This document shows, piece by piece, positions 48,601 to 62,327 of a DNA stretch of 64,000 bases; within the stretch, counting starts at the first letter, position 1; each line of letters begins with the position of its first letter. The notes under the pieces were generated by a model that saw only the letters and a program-made list of their open reading frames with translations, was not told the origin of the DNA and ran no database searches. Source of the DNA: Bugula neritina (lineage: Eukaryota; Bryozoa; Gymnolaemata; Cheilostomatida; Bugulidae); assembly GCA_964035545.1 (NCBI GenBank), contig OZ037766.1:8937722-9001721 (forward strand), given 5' to 3'. A program made the position numbers and the translations under genes.

Positions 48601-51600
48601 TCTATCTATCATATATACCTAGGATACAAATTGATCTACTCAAATATTATGAAGCACGGAGATTTATTATTCATTATTGATTCGAGTGTTGGATTGCATC
48701 ATATTGCTTTGCTGACTTCAATATATCTGTTTACTAAACCAAATAGATTTTTGCATAACTTTTTAGAAAAACTTATCACAGTACAAGTGCCAGCTGCCAC
48801 TTTTGATATCGTATTTTATGACTGCACATGCTGTCGAGGGAAGATGTTACTATGGAGCCAATGGCTAAACTTTGCTTGATTGATAATTTGCTATTTTTAA
48901 AATAATAGATAAAGGAGCAGCCGTGGTAGCCTATAGTGATTAGAGCACTGCGTGGCTTAGTAAGCACAAGGTCAGTGGGTGGTTCAATACCCCATCAAGG
49001 CCATTGGTGATGCTAGGAAGGTCATTCAATCATAATTGCCCCTGTACCACAAAACATAGAAAGTCTTTAGCCTGTTAAAAATGCTTTCCATTAGGGGTTC
49101 TCACGGGAATGGTGGCTATAAGCCCATGATAGGTTTTAAACTGGTTTACGGCAGCCAATTTATGCTGAGATACATATATTAACCATTAACTGAATAGTTT
49201 AATATGTATCTCAGAAAAATAGTTTACAAATAGACTAAAGTATAAAACAGATCATAGTTATATCGCCAAACAGAATTTAACTTTCAACTTGGTAACCAAT
49301 CAAGGCTCAGAAAAATTAGTTGACAAATCTTACAACCATCCTGCAAGTAGCAACTATGAGTAAGCAGACAGTTGAAGCATTCGAAAGCATGCTAATGTTT
49401 TATACATTACTTATACACTAAAACTTATGGAAATTTACTTTAGGCACAACTTTTATGGTTTTCATTCACAGCAAAAGCTATGCATTCTGCAAGTAAGTTG
49501 AGTAAAATTATAATCATATAAACTTGTGGATGGATATTTTAAAAATCGTTAAAAGTTTGCCAATATCAGAAAAAATCTCAAGATTTGCTTAGCAAAACTC
49601 AAGCTCCTCAAACTTTTCAATGATGCACATGCACTAAGATAAGGGCATCTTCAACAAGTGAATGTAAGGAATTGGTTTTAAAAATTAAAATAAAAATTTA
49701 ATTTATCAGTTCAACATATCTGTCTCTAAGTAACCACACAGTTTTAAGTAACAGAACTGCGCACTCCATCACTTGCTTTACACCAATTATTAAAATTAGT
49801 CCATGTCCTAATAAAATGCAGATTATTATGCACAGAAATGATAACAGGCTCTTGAACTTTTATTAGTTTGCTGGATCATGACCTGTAACTTGTATTAAAT
49901 TATAGCGTATGCATTGGCAGCATGTATAGTGTGCTAATTAATGTAACAGCATATAAGGTAATGCGTTAATTATAAAATGTTGTGAAATTTTTAAAACCAC
50001 TTTATAATTAAAATCTTCACATGAAAGCTCAATCAATTTATGTTCAGTGAAAACTATTTCAAAATAAAAGAGTTGATTAAGGAACACACTCATTATTTGA
50101 CAGTAAGAATTTAGAAAACCATGAATAAGGTTAAGGCAATAGCTATGACTTCTATATACGTACTTATTGCATCTATCAAAGCAATCGTAGAATCGGGGCT
50201 TTTGTTCTCCATCAGTTTCGGGACTTTTTTGAGAGTTTTCTGAATTGTCATCTTCTGCTTCCAGTCCACTGCATTCAAGTGTTGACGGAAATGTGTCGGA
50301 ATATTTACCATCAGGCAATGCCTGGTATTTAACGTTGGTTCTAGTCCTCTTTTTTGGAATTGGCTTTTGATCAGATGCAAATCTAAAAAGTTAAAATTAT
50401 TTTTAAATCTGTTCTTCTGCAAGTCAACTAGAATAATTTAATAGTTAAAAGAAAACATTCTACTGAAGGAAATATTATAGAACTCATCATTTTCATTTGA
50501 TATAATTCTTAAGTCTTCGGTTTAAATAAATTTTCTATTTAAAACAGAAGACAACAGTTTCAAAAGTTTTGTTATAGCTGTGATCATTCTTAATAGTAAA
50601 TCTCTTTAATATTTGCAAAGTGTATGATCTAGCTATGAAAATTGGTTGATCAAAGCTGAACATATTCATTAAGTAATGGTAGATGCATTTTCATTTGAAC
50701 AAGCAGAACTTTCCACAACCCTATAAAAATATTGTTTGATATTGTAGTTACAACTTACACTTTTAGGTTGCCATGATAATATATAAACCATTTTAACTGG
50801 GCATCCACTATAGTGGCTGAATACAAGTGGCAAATAAGCTTGTCGTCAAAATAATTTTTATTCCTCAAACAGTGGGTCTAGAAATTAAGTGGCAGTATTT
50901 ACACTGCCCCACTATTTTTGCAGCTTCTACTATGAAAACACAGCTTCAAAAATTCGGAGAAATGCGTGAAAACACAGCACTGTGAAATGTTAGACTATTC
51001 AAGGAGAATAGTCATCACCTTAGAGTAACCTGATATCCATAATTAAACTCATGTGTTTTTGTACCCAAAATTACTCTTGGCTTATACTAGTTTACTCAAT
51101 GCATAAAACTGCTAACCTATGAAATCTATTGGCAAGAAACTGTAAACAAAGCTGATATTTAAGAATATAAAATGATTTGTTAGACTACGGTAATACTTTA
51201 ATTAATGCCAATAATATACGCAGCAAATATTAAGTGTAAATTGAAGCACGCAACTGAAGGAAATTAGTGCATAGTTTCAGAGCTGTTCTGAAAATTACAC
51301 ATTAATGGTCCGGCAATATGCATATTTAGCTGCACGTAAAATGAAATTCAGATAAAAGATATCATGGTAATTATTGTAAGTGGGCTGCTGATGAGCTACT
51401 AATTCAATTATGAAAATGTTTGGGGCGGCCTTTGACAGCTTGTCAATAATATTTCTAGCAGCATACAAGAAATTTAATGCACATCTTGCTTCTTTTCATA
51501 TTGATGTATTTCTGCAGAATACATATTAGTAATTATGTATATGTTAGAATTATAGCTCATGATATAGAAAATCTTAATAAAGAAATAACTTGAAACAAGC

Positions 51601-54600
51601 ATGTATAATTGCCATATTGCTTCAGTCACATACTAAATATAAGTCTATAAATGGTATAATGTTAACTCTGCTAGTAAAAATACTTTAATACAGCTCTATT
51701 ATATAATCTATGTTTACAGTAAAATACTAAACATTTTAACAAAAAAATGTATATGCAGACAATATTGCAAAAGAATATAATACATATTATTTGTATATGG
51801 CAAATGCTTGCAGTTGCCTAAGTTCTGATTTATCAGCAAGCAGTTCAATTGCTGGTCATCTATTCATAGTAATAACGCATGAAATCAATGAGATTACTAT
51901 GATAATGTGCATGCGGCTAGTTCGATATGCTAAGGTTTACGACAATGGCTGAGTATAATCTATGAAATACACTTAGTATTATATTACACATTGTAAACAT
52001 AACAGTCAGATAATAGGAAGGAAGTCAGTTTTACATTGAAATCCATTTAATTTAAAATTACAAAAAATGTCAAATGGTCATATAAAATCAATAAAAATGA
52101 TGAAAAGAGGTCAAAGCGATAATTGAGCGCTGGCTCGAGACAAAATACATATTAAAGTCTGTTTCCTTTGCGCATCCAATGACGCTTTTTGCCTTTAGAT
52201 TTACTCGTGAACAACAAAAGTAAAACTTGGATTCTGCCTTTCGTAGGTTTATTTATGTAACATACCTGTGCGTCTATTTACTGTAAAGTATTTTGAGCTA
52301 CATGTATGTTTTTGTCATAGATTTATACAACACTTTGATATCAATAAATGTAGCTTATTATATTTGTGATTTATTTTAGCATTACACACTGATATGTAAC
52401 TTCTGAACGATAATCTATAACATAAAGCAGCTTTATTTTCACTAACAACCACCTGACCTAACTAATCTATAATATAGAGCTGTTTTTTCCACTAATAACC
52501 ACCTGACACAGAATACTGTGTTCCATAGTGTAAATCGATCTAGTTAATAACCGTGATGCTTCATGGGACACTTTATTTTTTAGCAAGAAGCATGAATAAG
52601 ATTGAGTTTCATGGCTTTGTTCCCATTAAGAATAAACATTTTTTGGATGAAATTTCAATAAGGCTTGTGAATGACTGGCATATTAGCAGTATAGACAAAT
52701 AATGAATCTCTAACGAAGCATATTTTTTCAGTAAAACTAATCTTTAATGAAATATCTTGGTGTAATTTTCTAAATCGTTTTAGGAAAGGAATACACAAAG
52801 AAAGCAATATACAAAATATAGGGAAAATGTCCTTAGCGCACTTAAAAACCCTCTCCGTCAGGGGCTCTCACAGGGATGGAGACTATAAATTTTCGTTAGT
52901 AAGTTTATATGGGTGTATATGTACACATGTATACACATAGACACGTGTACATGCATGAGTATTTGTGTACATATGCACATATACATATGTCACATCTGCA
53001 CATATGTATATACTCATGTACATACTTGTGTACATGTGTACTAGTGCACTTCTGTTGTAGCGTATATCTAAGTTGACCGTAATATTAGTTATGAGTATAA
53101 GAAAGCAAACTCATGATGTCCACAAGCATTATCTATGCCCACATATAAATAGGCTATTTATGTATATATATGAAAATGGAAGAAAAGAACCCTTGGAGAT
53201 TTCTCTATCCCATGTATAATGCATAACTCCATACAAAACTGAGGTAGTGTTGGGAATACCTATACCAACAGCAATATAAACATTACAAACTCATGACAAC
53301 ATGAAATATTGCATACGATAGTGAGTTGTTCTGCTGTTGCTGACCCTACAATATATTGTGAGACATACAGGCTGGTGGGAACAGACTGGCTGTATGCTGC
53401 CGCTGCCGTGTACTATATTATGCTGCTACTTAGTCATAAGCAGTAGATATGGTGACATTCTTACTCCAGTCTCTTGGGAGACTGAAATGTAACATCAGAG
53501 AAAAGTTGCCTGAGTTGCAGTGCTTATAGTCCACAGACTTGAAAATAGGCTCATCCAATGTACCCATTCCCAGCCTATGCTATGCTATGCTATGCTATGC
53601 TATGCTATGCTATGCTATGCTATGCTATGCTATGCTATGCTATGCTATGCTATGCTATGCTATGCTATGCTATGCTATGCTATGCTATGCTATGCTATGC
53701 TATGCTATGCTATGCTATGCTATGCTATGCTATGCTATGCTATGCTATGCTATGCTATGCTATGCTATGCTATGCTATGCTATGCTATGCTATGCTATGC
53801 TATGCTATGCTATGCTATGCTATGCTATGCTATGCTATGCTATGCTATGCTATGCTATGCTATGCTATGCTATGCTATGCTATGCTATGCTATGCTATGC
53901 TATGCTATGCTATGCTATGCTATGCTATGCTATGCTATGCTATGCTATGCTATGCTATGCTATGCTATGCTATGCTATGCTATGCTATGCTATGCTATGC
54001 TATGCTATGCTATGCTATGCTATGCTATGCTATGCTATGCTATGCTATGCTATGCTATGCTATGCTATGCTATGCTATGCTATGCTATGCTATGCTATGC
54101 TATGCTATGCTATGCTATGCTATGCTATGCTATGCTATGCTATGCTATGCTATGCTATGCTATGCTATGCTATGCTATGCTATGCTATGCTATGCTATGC
54201 TATGCTATGCTATGCTATGCTATGCTATGCTATGCTATGCTATGCTATGCTATGCTATGCTATGCTATGCTATGCTATGCTATGCTATGCTATGCTATGC
54301 TATGCTATGCTATGCTATGCTATGCTATGCTATGCTATGCTATGCTATGCTATGCTATGCTATGCTATGCTATGCTATGCTATGCTATGCTATACTATAC
54401 TATGTTATCCTATAATATACTATGTTATCCTATAATATACTATGTTATATGCTATGCTATGTTATGCTATGTTATGCTATGTTATACTATTATATGCTAT
54501 GTTATATGCTATGCTATGTTATACTATGCTATGCTATGACATGCTATGTTATTGCATGCTATGTTATTCTATGTTATATGATGCTATAATATACTATTCA

Positions 54601-55368
54601 AATGCATAATATACAAGCTACATTTATAGTGAGAAATATTATTAAAACTTTGAGTTAACACAAAACTAGTTTAATCCAAATTATCAAATAATCTAAGCTT
54701 TAAAAACATTCTTATCAGTCAAGTTTCACTTCATTAGACCTGATTTTTTGTTTTTAAAGCATAAAGTTCTATAAAAGGAAGAATATCCGTTTTAAAGATA
54801 AAAACAGTTGACTATAAAATTTAGCAAAATAAATTGAATATACATAACATATGCCCAATGAGTTTTTCAGAAAAGTTTAATAAAAAGTATTGCAGTGTGT
54901 TATAAGGTGCTTTTGATAGAAAACTCTTTTTGCCAATTAAGTAAAACTTAATTAAAAATGCTTTCAAAATAATTGATCCTACCATAATATACTTTTGCCA
55001 TTTTATCAGTAAAATGTTACCTGCAATATAAACTTGTGTGTACGATTTTATAGTTGTTGACCCCTAATTCTAGTAAGTAATGATATTGCAAAATAACATA
55101 AATTACAGGTTGAAACATATAACCAAAAGCTCAAAAAAGAGTTTATCTGTAGAAGTTAAAGCATGGAAATATTGTATAAAAATGAAAACTGCCCTTTTTC
55201 TCAATACATGCTAAATATAAATATATTCAAACATTATTACTGTGCGGTTGTAGTTGCTTGAAATATGCAAAAACATTACCTGTCTTTTACCGAGTTTTTC
55301 AACTCTCTCGACAAATCTTGTGTCGGATAGAGAATTTTTTCTTTAGCTCCTTTCTCTATGATATTCAT
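42653..55368 (-). CDS. VGLUT: Vesicular glutamate transporter (SLC17A6/7/8-like)
   Basis: Loads glutamate into synaptic vesicles (MFS fold, SLC17 family). Exons: 55368-55280, 50382-50164, 48531-48375, 48127-48012, 47632-47518, 47164-46993, 46678-46542, 46256-46107, 45669-45537, 45381-45271, 44863-44736, 43984-43864, 43396-43205, 42777-42653; 654 aa, all phases consistent. Family signatures in order: [14 protein letters not shown] (TM1), [16 protein letters not shown] (TM2), [19 protein letters not shown] (TM4), [36 protein letters not shown] (TM7), [48 protein letters not shown], and [16 protein letters not shown] after TM12. Charged residues matching vertebrate VGLUT2 R88, R184, E191 and R322 are kept; the H128 position is aspartate. 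The cytosolic N terminus (about 100 aa) is longer and the C-terminal tail (about 105 aa) is acidic and serine-rich. Choice among VGLUT1-3 is not meaningful for an invertebrate. Confidence 0.95.
48914..49180 (+). mobile_element. tRNA-derived SINE in VGLUT intron 2
   Basis: GGAGCAGCCGTGGTAGCCTA holds an A-box-like segment; GGTTCAATACC at 48981-48991 is a clear B box. The unrelated 3' part ends in AGGGGTTCTCACGGG and GGTGGCTATAAG, words shared with the partial copy at 52830-52895. It lies antisense to the VGLUT transcript. Confidence 0.75.
52830..52895 (+). mobile_element. SINE tail fragment in VGLUT intron 1
   Basis: CCTTAGCGCACTTAAAAACC then CAGGGGCTCTCACAGGGATG aligns with the last 65 bp of the SINE at 48914-49180. 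The tRNA-like head is missing, as in a 5'-truncated retrocopy. Confidence 0.55.
53576..54390 (+). repeat. Perfect (TATGC)163 pentanucleotide array
   Basis: 815 bp of uninterrupted TATGC, 163 copies without a single substitution, in intron 1 of the VGLUT gene. In the VGLUT transcript it reads (GCATA)n. The plus strand is open in all three frames only because a 5-mer read in triplets gives the same LCYAM peptide; no gene is implied. Confidence 0.98.
54391..54600 (+). repeat. Degenerate edge of the TATGC array
   Basis: Decayed units (TATAC, TATGT, TATCC), including the higher-order word TATGTTATCCTATAATATAC in two tandem copies. The boundary to the perfect array is abrupt on this side, and the left edge has no degenerate zone. 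Confidence 0.9.
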
Positions 55369-55399
55369 GCTTAGCTTGGCTGTGCAATTTACATATAAA

Positions 55400-57100
55400 G
55401 AAGGCTGCAAGAAGACTGTTTAAAAGTGAATGAATGTGGTGCTATGTATGCAAAACCCGCATGTAAAAACTCAGATCGGCACCACTTACATTACCTCTAA
55501 CAGCTCAACTGCAAACTACAATAATCATCTATAGTCAACTGATATCTTGATATAATTATACTGTACCATGCAGTCCTCCAATGAATGCATTTCTCTCTAT
55601 ATATGATCCTGTCATTTCACATCAATAAATATCCAATAGGACACAGGTCTTCTATTGCGTTAACATATCATATATGCATATGAGCATATATAATCTTATC
55701 ACATATATTACTGCTTATAGCAATTTACTGTATATACATTTTTAGAAACTGCAAACTTTTACACATCATTCCCCTCACTACTTACACTTATTGGTTAAAT
55801 ATGGTGAAAACACATTAAGTCCAAAAATTCAATCTTTATTATTGCTTTTTTAGCCACCATAGTTTATAAAAACTGGCTACAAAAAACTAGCATTAGCCAT
55901 CAGAACCTAAATTAGTAGTTGCAATGCAGTTAGTCGGTACAGATTGCTGGGCCTGTGGTGTTCACTGCTTCAATTTAATATAGCATTATTTTAGCAGCTA
56001 CTTTCATTACGTCATGATATATATGTAACTGTGCACCAGTGTTAATGTGGTCACTGACCTTCGTTAGAAAATGATACCCTGTAAAATTCAAGCTCCAAGT
56101 ATGGGACAACTAAAGTAGTCTCCCCTTTTATAAATTCTCCTGATAGGCATAACTACTCATAAAAAGAAGCAAAAGCTCTTCTACCAAGAAAGCAGTAAGA
56201 CTCATTATATGATGCCAACTTTCAAAATATTCTATTGTATGGAATGATAATAGCCCAACTTGAAAATATATGATGACCTGCTGACATATATATGTAACAA
56301 AGCAAATTTAAAAACTACAAAATTATGCCAGATGAACAGTTAAATACAACTAGCTATACAAATAGTAAATGACAGTTAACATATTTTTAGCATATAATTA
56401 ATTGTATAGAGAGCAAAGCTAACATACATTGAATGGGTTATAAAATAGGTTAATGTTGAAAATTCAGCTTCACAATTGCAATCTGTTTTTTGTTTTATTA
56501 TAGTACTTAGCATCACCTGAAAAAAAGTACATATATTTAAAACAAAAAATACTGTTGACAAGGTTTTGTGATGCAATAGCACCACAGCTATTCAAGGTGC
56601 ACTAGCCAGGAATGGTTGACAGTAGCAAACTATATATGTTTAGTTTTAGCAAGAGTTTTATTTTAACTCATCAATATATGTAGATGTGCCATCTCCACCT
56701 TTCACATTCAAAACCAGCCTCTCTCTTCACAGCATAAAGTGAATGCAGCAGTTGAATTCATAACAACACACACTGAAACTCAACTCTCTTATCATCTGCA
56801 GCAGTGGTTGATGAAGAAGTGTGTTTGGATTCAGAAAGCTGGTGAGAGAGTTACTATGTTGGAGATGTAATGGTTGGGAATAGTGAAGTTTATGTGAGAA
56901 CAACAGCAGTTTCAACACATGTGTAAAGTGTAAATAGGCATGATTGAAGGGTTAGTATAATAACTAATGGTTTAAATCGGAAAATAAAGTTTTTACAGAC
57001 AATTCACACCCTTTCTTTTGTAGCAGGTGCAATGGTTCAAAACAGATATTTTCTGCATTACTTCATAATTCCAGACAGGAACTTTATTTTTGAAATAGAT
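55400..57100. other. Upstream region of VGLUT
   Basis: Should contain the VGLUT promoter on the minus strand. I see no coding exon and no unambiguous TATA box or repeat family. Confidence 0.5.
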
Positions 57101-57129
57101 CCGTATTAAGATATTTTCAGGGACACATA

Positions 57130-58250
57130 AGCCTACTATCTAGCCTACTTCAGGCCTTAACTTTAGACAAAAGTTGTAACATTGGCGTTGCACAGAAGGA
57201 TAAGATTAGTGTCATCAGTAACGAATATAAGCTGTAGGTACATCTGGGAGAACATATATCTAAACCAGGAATAGTGTAGGTGGGGCCAAGTGTAGACTCA
57301 TGGCGTATTCCACAGATGACAAGATTTTGTTGATGATGGTGAATCGTTGACAATTGCACAGATATTTTTGGATTAATTTAACACTATATTTTGAGAAGTT
57401 GAACATTTTTTATTTTGTTACAAAATTTGGTGGCTGATTGCATCATAAGCAAGTTACAAAAACTATTAAAAAAAATGCCAACTACAGAATTACCATTGCT
57501 CATAGCATTTTAAATCGTAATATCTGTCATTTCAATTGAGACAAGCTTTGTGCTTCTATTTAGTCTGAAACATACTGTTTGATACTTAAATAGGTAACTG
57601 ATGCTTTCTAAATAAGTTTATTATTTTTGAAATCTTTCTTACTGCCTCACCTAAAGCAGGTAGTATAGAAATTGAACAGCAGTTACTTAAATCAGTAGAT
57701 TTTTGTGTAAAGAAATAACTTTAGTTTTTTAATTCATTTAGTGCCAGCATGAATAGTTAAATTCTTAACGAAAGTTACAAGCTTTGAAAGATGAAATGCG
57801 GTTATCTTTACAAGCTTGGCAGAAACTAAATGTCTTTGGTAGAGTTTAAATTAGCTTTCAGGGATTGCATATGCTTTCAGATAAATATCAGTGAAACAAT
57901 AGTTGCCGTAGATGAATTTCTTTGACAAAACTGTTTCTATGAAAGTGAAGTATTGATTAAAACTATTAACTATGTCTTTGTCTTCAGTTATTGCAACATT
58001 GTTAGATGTTAAACTTATAGAAGTGTTGAAGCTGCAGTAAACATATTTTTACCCAGAATATTCATTAATAACTTTCCAACAATTATTTATACAATCTGAA
58101 AGATTGCTAATGAAAGATCTAAAATATAAAGTTCTATAATTTCTAAGGTTTTTTGTAGCAGCTTGTTTTAGAATTTTACTATTAATTTTAAGTTTCAAGT
58201 TTACTGGAGCATTTAAAAATTGTCAATAAGCATAATATCTTTTGTTTATT
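57130..58250 (-). mobile_element. Decayed non-LTR retrotransposon (LINE) fragment
   Basis: On the minus strand, collinear but frameshifted remnants of an ORF2 appear. First comes a pre-RT segment (YFRSFISNLSDCINNCWKVI, 58175-58060). Next is VAITEDKDIVNSFNQYF (about 58010-57945), matching the usual I-x-x-x-F-N-x-F motif ahead of the RT. Then come RT box GIRHESTLGP (about 57310-57280) and the catalytic-box region FVTDDTNLILL (about 57225-57195, FADD-like). Stops and frameshifts show it is dead. A CR1/L2/Jockey-like clade is likely but not resolved. Confidence 0.75.
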
Positions 58251-58429
58251 AGTTTAATAGTCAACACTAACCCAGGGTCCTTTATCCATTACAATATGCC
58301 TGCAAGAGTGACTTTTTAAAAATAATATACTAATGACGTGTGTTTATTGTACATATTTATAAATATGTTTAAACAAGCTTTCACACATAAAGTTCATATC
58401 CTTATAGCATATACTTGGGTTAACAATTT

Positions 58430-58494
58430 GATTATTCATTAAAACAAGTTCATTATTGATCACCTTTGTCACGAAACATTATCTGACGTTACAA
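58430..58494 (+). repeat. Dispersed repeat copy 1 (pair with 59001-59063)
   Basis: TTATTCATTAAAACAAGTTC and ATTATTGATCACCTTTGTC correspond to TTATTCATTAAAGCAAGTCC and TTATTGATTGCCCTGGTC at 59001-59063. The two copies lie about 570 bp apart in the same orientation just upstream of the LINE remnant, so they may be part of it. Confidence 0.5.
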
Positions 58495-59063
58495 TTTGAA
58501 AAAAAATGTATTCTTAAAATGTTCCAGACATGTTTACAAGAACCAAAACAAGTGGTATCGTCTCACACGCAGGTATAAGTGTAGTTTGTATAATAAAAGG
58601 CACATAATACTCTCAACCGTATATTTTGTAATATAATGTGTTTATAATCATATTAATCACTGTCTGTTTGGAATAACATTCTAAGACTTTCTGTAGATAT
58701 GCAACATGGCAATCAACGTTTGCAAGACATTGACATCTCTTAACTGGAAAAAATTTTAGCACATGTTGAAGTGCTGAAAAATTGATGGCATGCATTTAGA
58801 AAGCTGCCAAGATAAATACGTTTAGGCGTGAGTATTGATGGTGACTTGTTGTCGTGCTAGTTACATTAACACCACTAGAGTGACCAATTTAGAATTGTGA
58901 ATGATAGAAATCTCTGTTGACAAGACTTGATAAGTGCTCCATATGCCCTAATGCTCCTTCAACTCGCCACTTGAGTATTCTAGTTTACATTTTGTTTATT
59001 CATTAAAGCAAGTCCGTTATTGATTGCCCTGGTCTCAGAGCATAACGATCAGCTCACCGTTAT

Positions 59064-62000
59064 ATACATGAGAAGAGTTTATATAACATCAGCTAGTGTG
59101 TTATTCAGCGTGCATCAAAGCAGTGTTCATCCATCACATACACATGTAACTACCGAGCAGAGCACTTAAATTAAATAAAGTATTGCTTTACAGTAATTGT
59201 TGCAAAGATACAACTTCCTATTTCATTTCCTTTGAACTAGCTTCAAAGGTTGAGCGATATCAGTCATATTCTATAGTGATTTGCATAGCTTACTGGTAGA
59301 AAGCAGACAACCATTGTTTGAAACAAAATACAATCTAAGAATTTTGGTTTTATTCAGTGTCTACTGTTGATGGTTAGCATTTTTTGAATGATCTATCTTT
59401 CTATTAAAGTATATTTATTTTACAGTTGAGAATGAATAGAAATAATCATATCTTTTATTCGACTAAAGTATAGGTTATGATTGGTGGGGCAAAATCTTCA
59501 GCATTCCACCTTACAAGTAGGCGATTAAAGCATATTGACTATTGTTGAGCTTGGACTTTAACCCTAATATATTATAAAATACATACCCCACATATTATAT
59601 TATATATTCTCTGCAATAGTAAATATTTCAATTTACCAATCTTTATATGAAGAAGTACACTTCTTATAGCTCAATAGCTTATGATGGAATATCAATTATG
59701 TTTTTTCTTTTTAAAGTTAATAATTATATATAACAGTATACTTTTATCTTTACAAAAGTATGAATGTCTAATAAATGTGCCATCAAGTAGTTTTATGTTT
59801 TACATATGCTGTTATATAGCTTGATTTATTTCATTGGTGCACATATTTGTAAATTATACATCTACATGCTCAGGGTCTGTTTGTAGAAAAGTTAATACAC
59901 ATAACATCCAGCGCATAGGATCAATTAGTGCACCAACGTATTGCCTCATTGGCTGTGCATATAACACATCAAATGAGTCTTTAATTTGAATATTAGATAG
60001 CAAAAACCAAATGTAATATCTCTACAATTTTTAAAGCAGTTACACAATAAATTGTGAGTTCGTTTTAAACAAAAGAAAGTGTATTATTTGATGAAGTTTA
60101 ATTTCTAAAAGCCCCAAACCTACATACTACTATATGTAATTTTAATCAAATATTGTTTATATAAAAATATAGATCATAGATGGTGCTTATTTTTTAAAAT
60201 AAAAATAATTATCCTTGTGGTTTATATATCCTTGTACTCTTAGTTGTAAACAGATAAACTATTGTGTCGAATATTTGTTTTGGTCAAGATGAAGTTGTAT
60301 GCTCTTGCACTGTTATGAAGTGATGACAAATCACATTTAAATAGGAGGTGATTGAAATATAATTATGCAATTTTAGTGCAAAACAGCCATTAGTTTATTT
60401 GAGGTTTACTAAACAAATAAAGGAAAACAAATCTTATTAAAATTTTCTTTAATTCTCACTTGAGTTTATGTTTGTAGGCTTATGAGTTCGAGTTTGTAGG
60501 AGTTATTTGCTCTCTCATAAAGAAATATTTGTTTTATATAGGTTTGTTTCACTACCATAATATATGCAACTGAGCTATATAATTTGAAGTTTCGATAGCA
60601 CTGAGCCAAAGATAAAACGATTAGAATTGTGAAGAACCAAAAAATTGCACTTCGATCTAAGACTTACCTGTTCTATTTTTACTCATTTCAATAATTGCAA
60701 CAATTGCAACTGCAATAAATGCAGTATCAATAGCTACCTCATTGCCATTACCAATTATTGCAACTATACGCTAACTATAGTGATAATCAAGCTGCACCAC
60801 CCAGCCTCGATCAGCAATGATTGACGTGTCTGACTCAAATTCAATGTAATATGACAGGTAAAATTAAATTTCTAATAATTTAACTCAAATTAACATTATG
60901 TTTTAAAATGTTCAAATGAATCATTCAGTAATAGGTACTTGATATTAATTCATGTAGAAAATATTTTTGGCATGTTTATTTGAGAGATCACATCAATTTA
61001 AACACTGAGATTCTATATAATTTGTTAATTTATCCAAGCAAATGTTAGTTCAGCTGTCTTTATTTTGCATTATTGTTATATTTCAATGTTTGTCGCAAAT
61101 AATATAGCAAAACTAATTTTATATCCTGTGATACCACAAAAATTTCTGAAAAGAGCAAAATTGCACTGGTAAGTGTAAAACCCTATAAAATAGGCTTTTC
61201 AGAAAATTTTATGTGTGGCAAATGTAATTGCTAATTGGCCATAGTATGTTGATAATTTAAAACATTAAGCAGACATAGAAGTTTTTGCAATTGAAAAAGG
61301 CTTGTAATTTTATTCAAGTATCGAGGTTGTTGAACACAAGAAACAGCAAGAATTAATAATTAAAGGATTGCATTAAGAAACAAAGAGTCTGCACCTCTAA
61401 ATCAGGGATTACAAATTACAATTATCTAAAATACATTGGGAGGGAAACTCTTAAACAGTCACTCGTTGATTTGATCAAATTAAACTGGTGCAAGTTATAA
61501 ACAGGCTAAATCAAAACTAAAAACAAGCTATATAACATAAATCTTTTACTGATTTGATTTTCTTTATTAAACTATGCTTCAGGCATAGACTAGCCAACAA
61601 AAAATGCTAATTCAAATAACAAGTACATTCCTATTATACTGTCGCTAATGTTCAGTCTGAAATTTTATATTTAGGAAACAAAAATGCAAACCCAGTTTTT
61701 AAGGCACATAGGTAATTCAGCCCATCATGTCACTCTCTAGGCACAAAGCAGTTTAAAACAAGAAGTTGGTGGATGATTTGCAGGTATTCTTATAGTTATT
61801 TGTCTGAAAGTTGGTGCAATTTATCTATAAATGTTGTATTTATTGAAAGACACAACTCATCAAACAAATAAATTATGTTACAACAAAAACAATTTTCAGA
61901 ATCTAAGAAAATAGACTACATTTATTGCAGCCAAACAAGAGTTCACTAGTAAATCTGCAATAGATAAACTATTAAGTGAATAAAATAATTTAAACTCTGT

Positions 62001-62300
62001 GTAAACATTATATATATAATTGCAGTCACAGCACTATAACAACAATATAGCAAGTCAGGTAAATTATTCTACATCAAAGTATTATGTTGAATTACTACTT
62101 ATAAAATAATAAAATATGTTAGCAGCCTAATGTAGGTATGGATAAAGTATAAATACAATCACAAAACTGAAGTATACCACAAAGTCAAATCATTCATAGA
62201 GAAAAAAGAAGTTAATGGTAATACACCTCGGATTTCTACACAACCAAATAGAATTCCAAACAAAGTTGTGAGTATAATAAGCCACATGCACAAATATAGC
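59064..62300. other. Intergenic stretch
   Basis: I see no exon, RNA gene or clear repeat. It is AT-rich with scattered short tandem words (for example CAATTGCAA around 60700). The right end includes the 3' UTR of the receptor gene. Confidence 0.55.
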
Positions 62301-62327
62301 AACACAAGTATTTTATTGCTATATTTA

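Noticed and set aside
53520-54539. Three overlapping plus-strand ORFs of about 285-339 codons
   Set aside because: They are the (TATGC)n array read in triplets (LCYAM repeated); no coding selection, and the region is intronic to VGLUT.
57150-57359. 69-codon minus-strand ORF
   Set aside because: Part of the frameshifted LINE reverse-transcriptase remnant, not a host gene.
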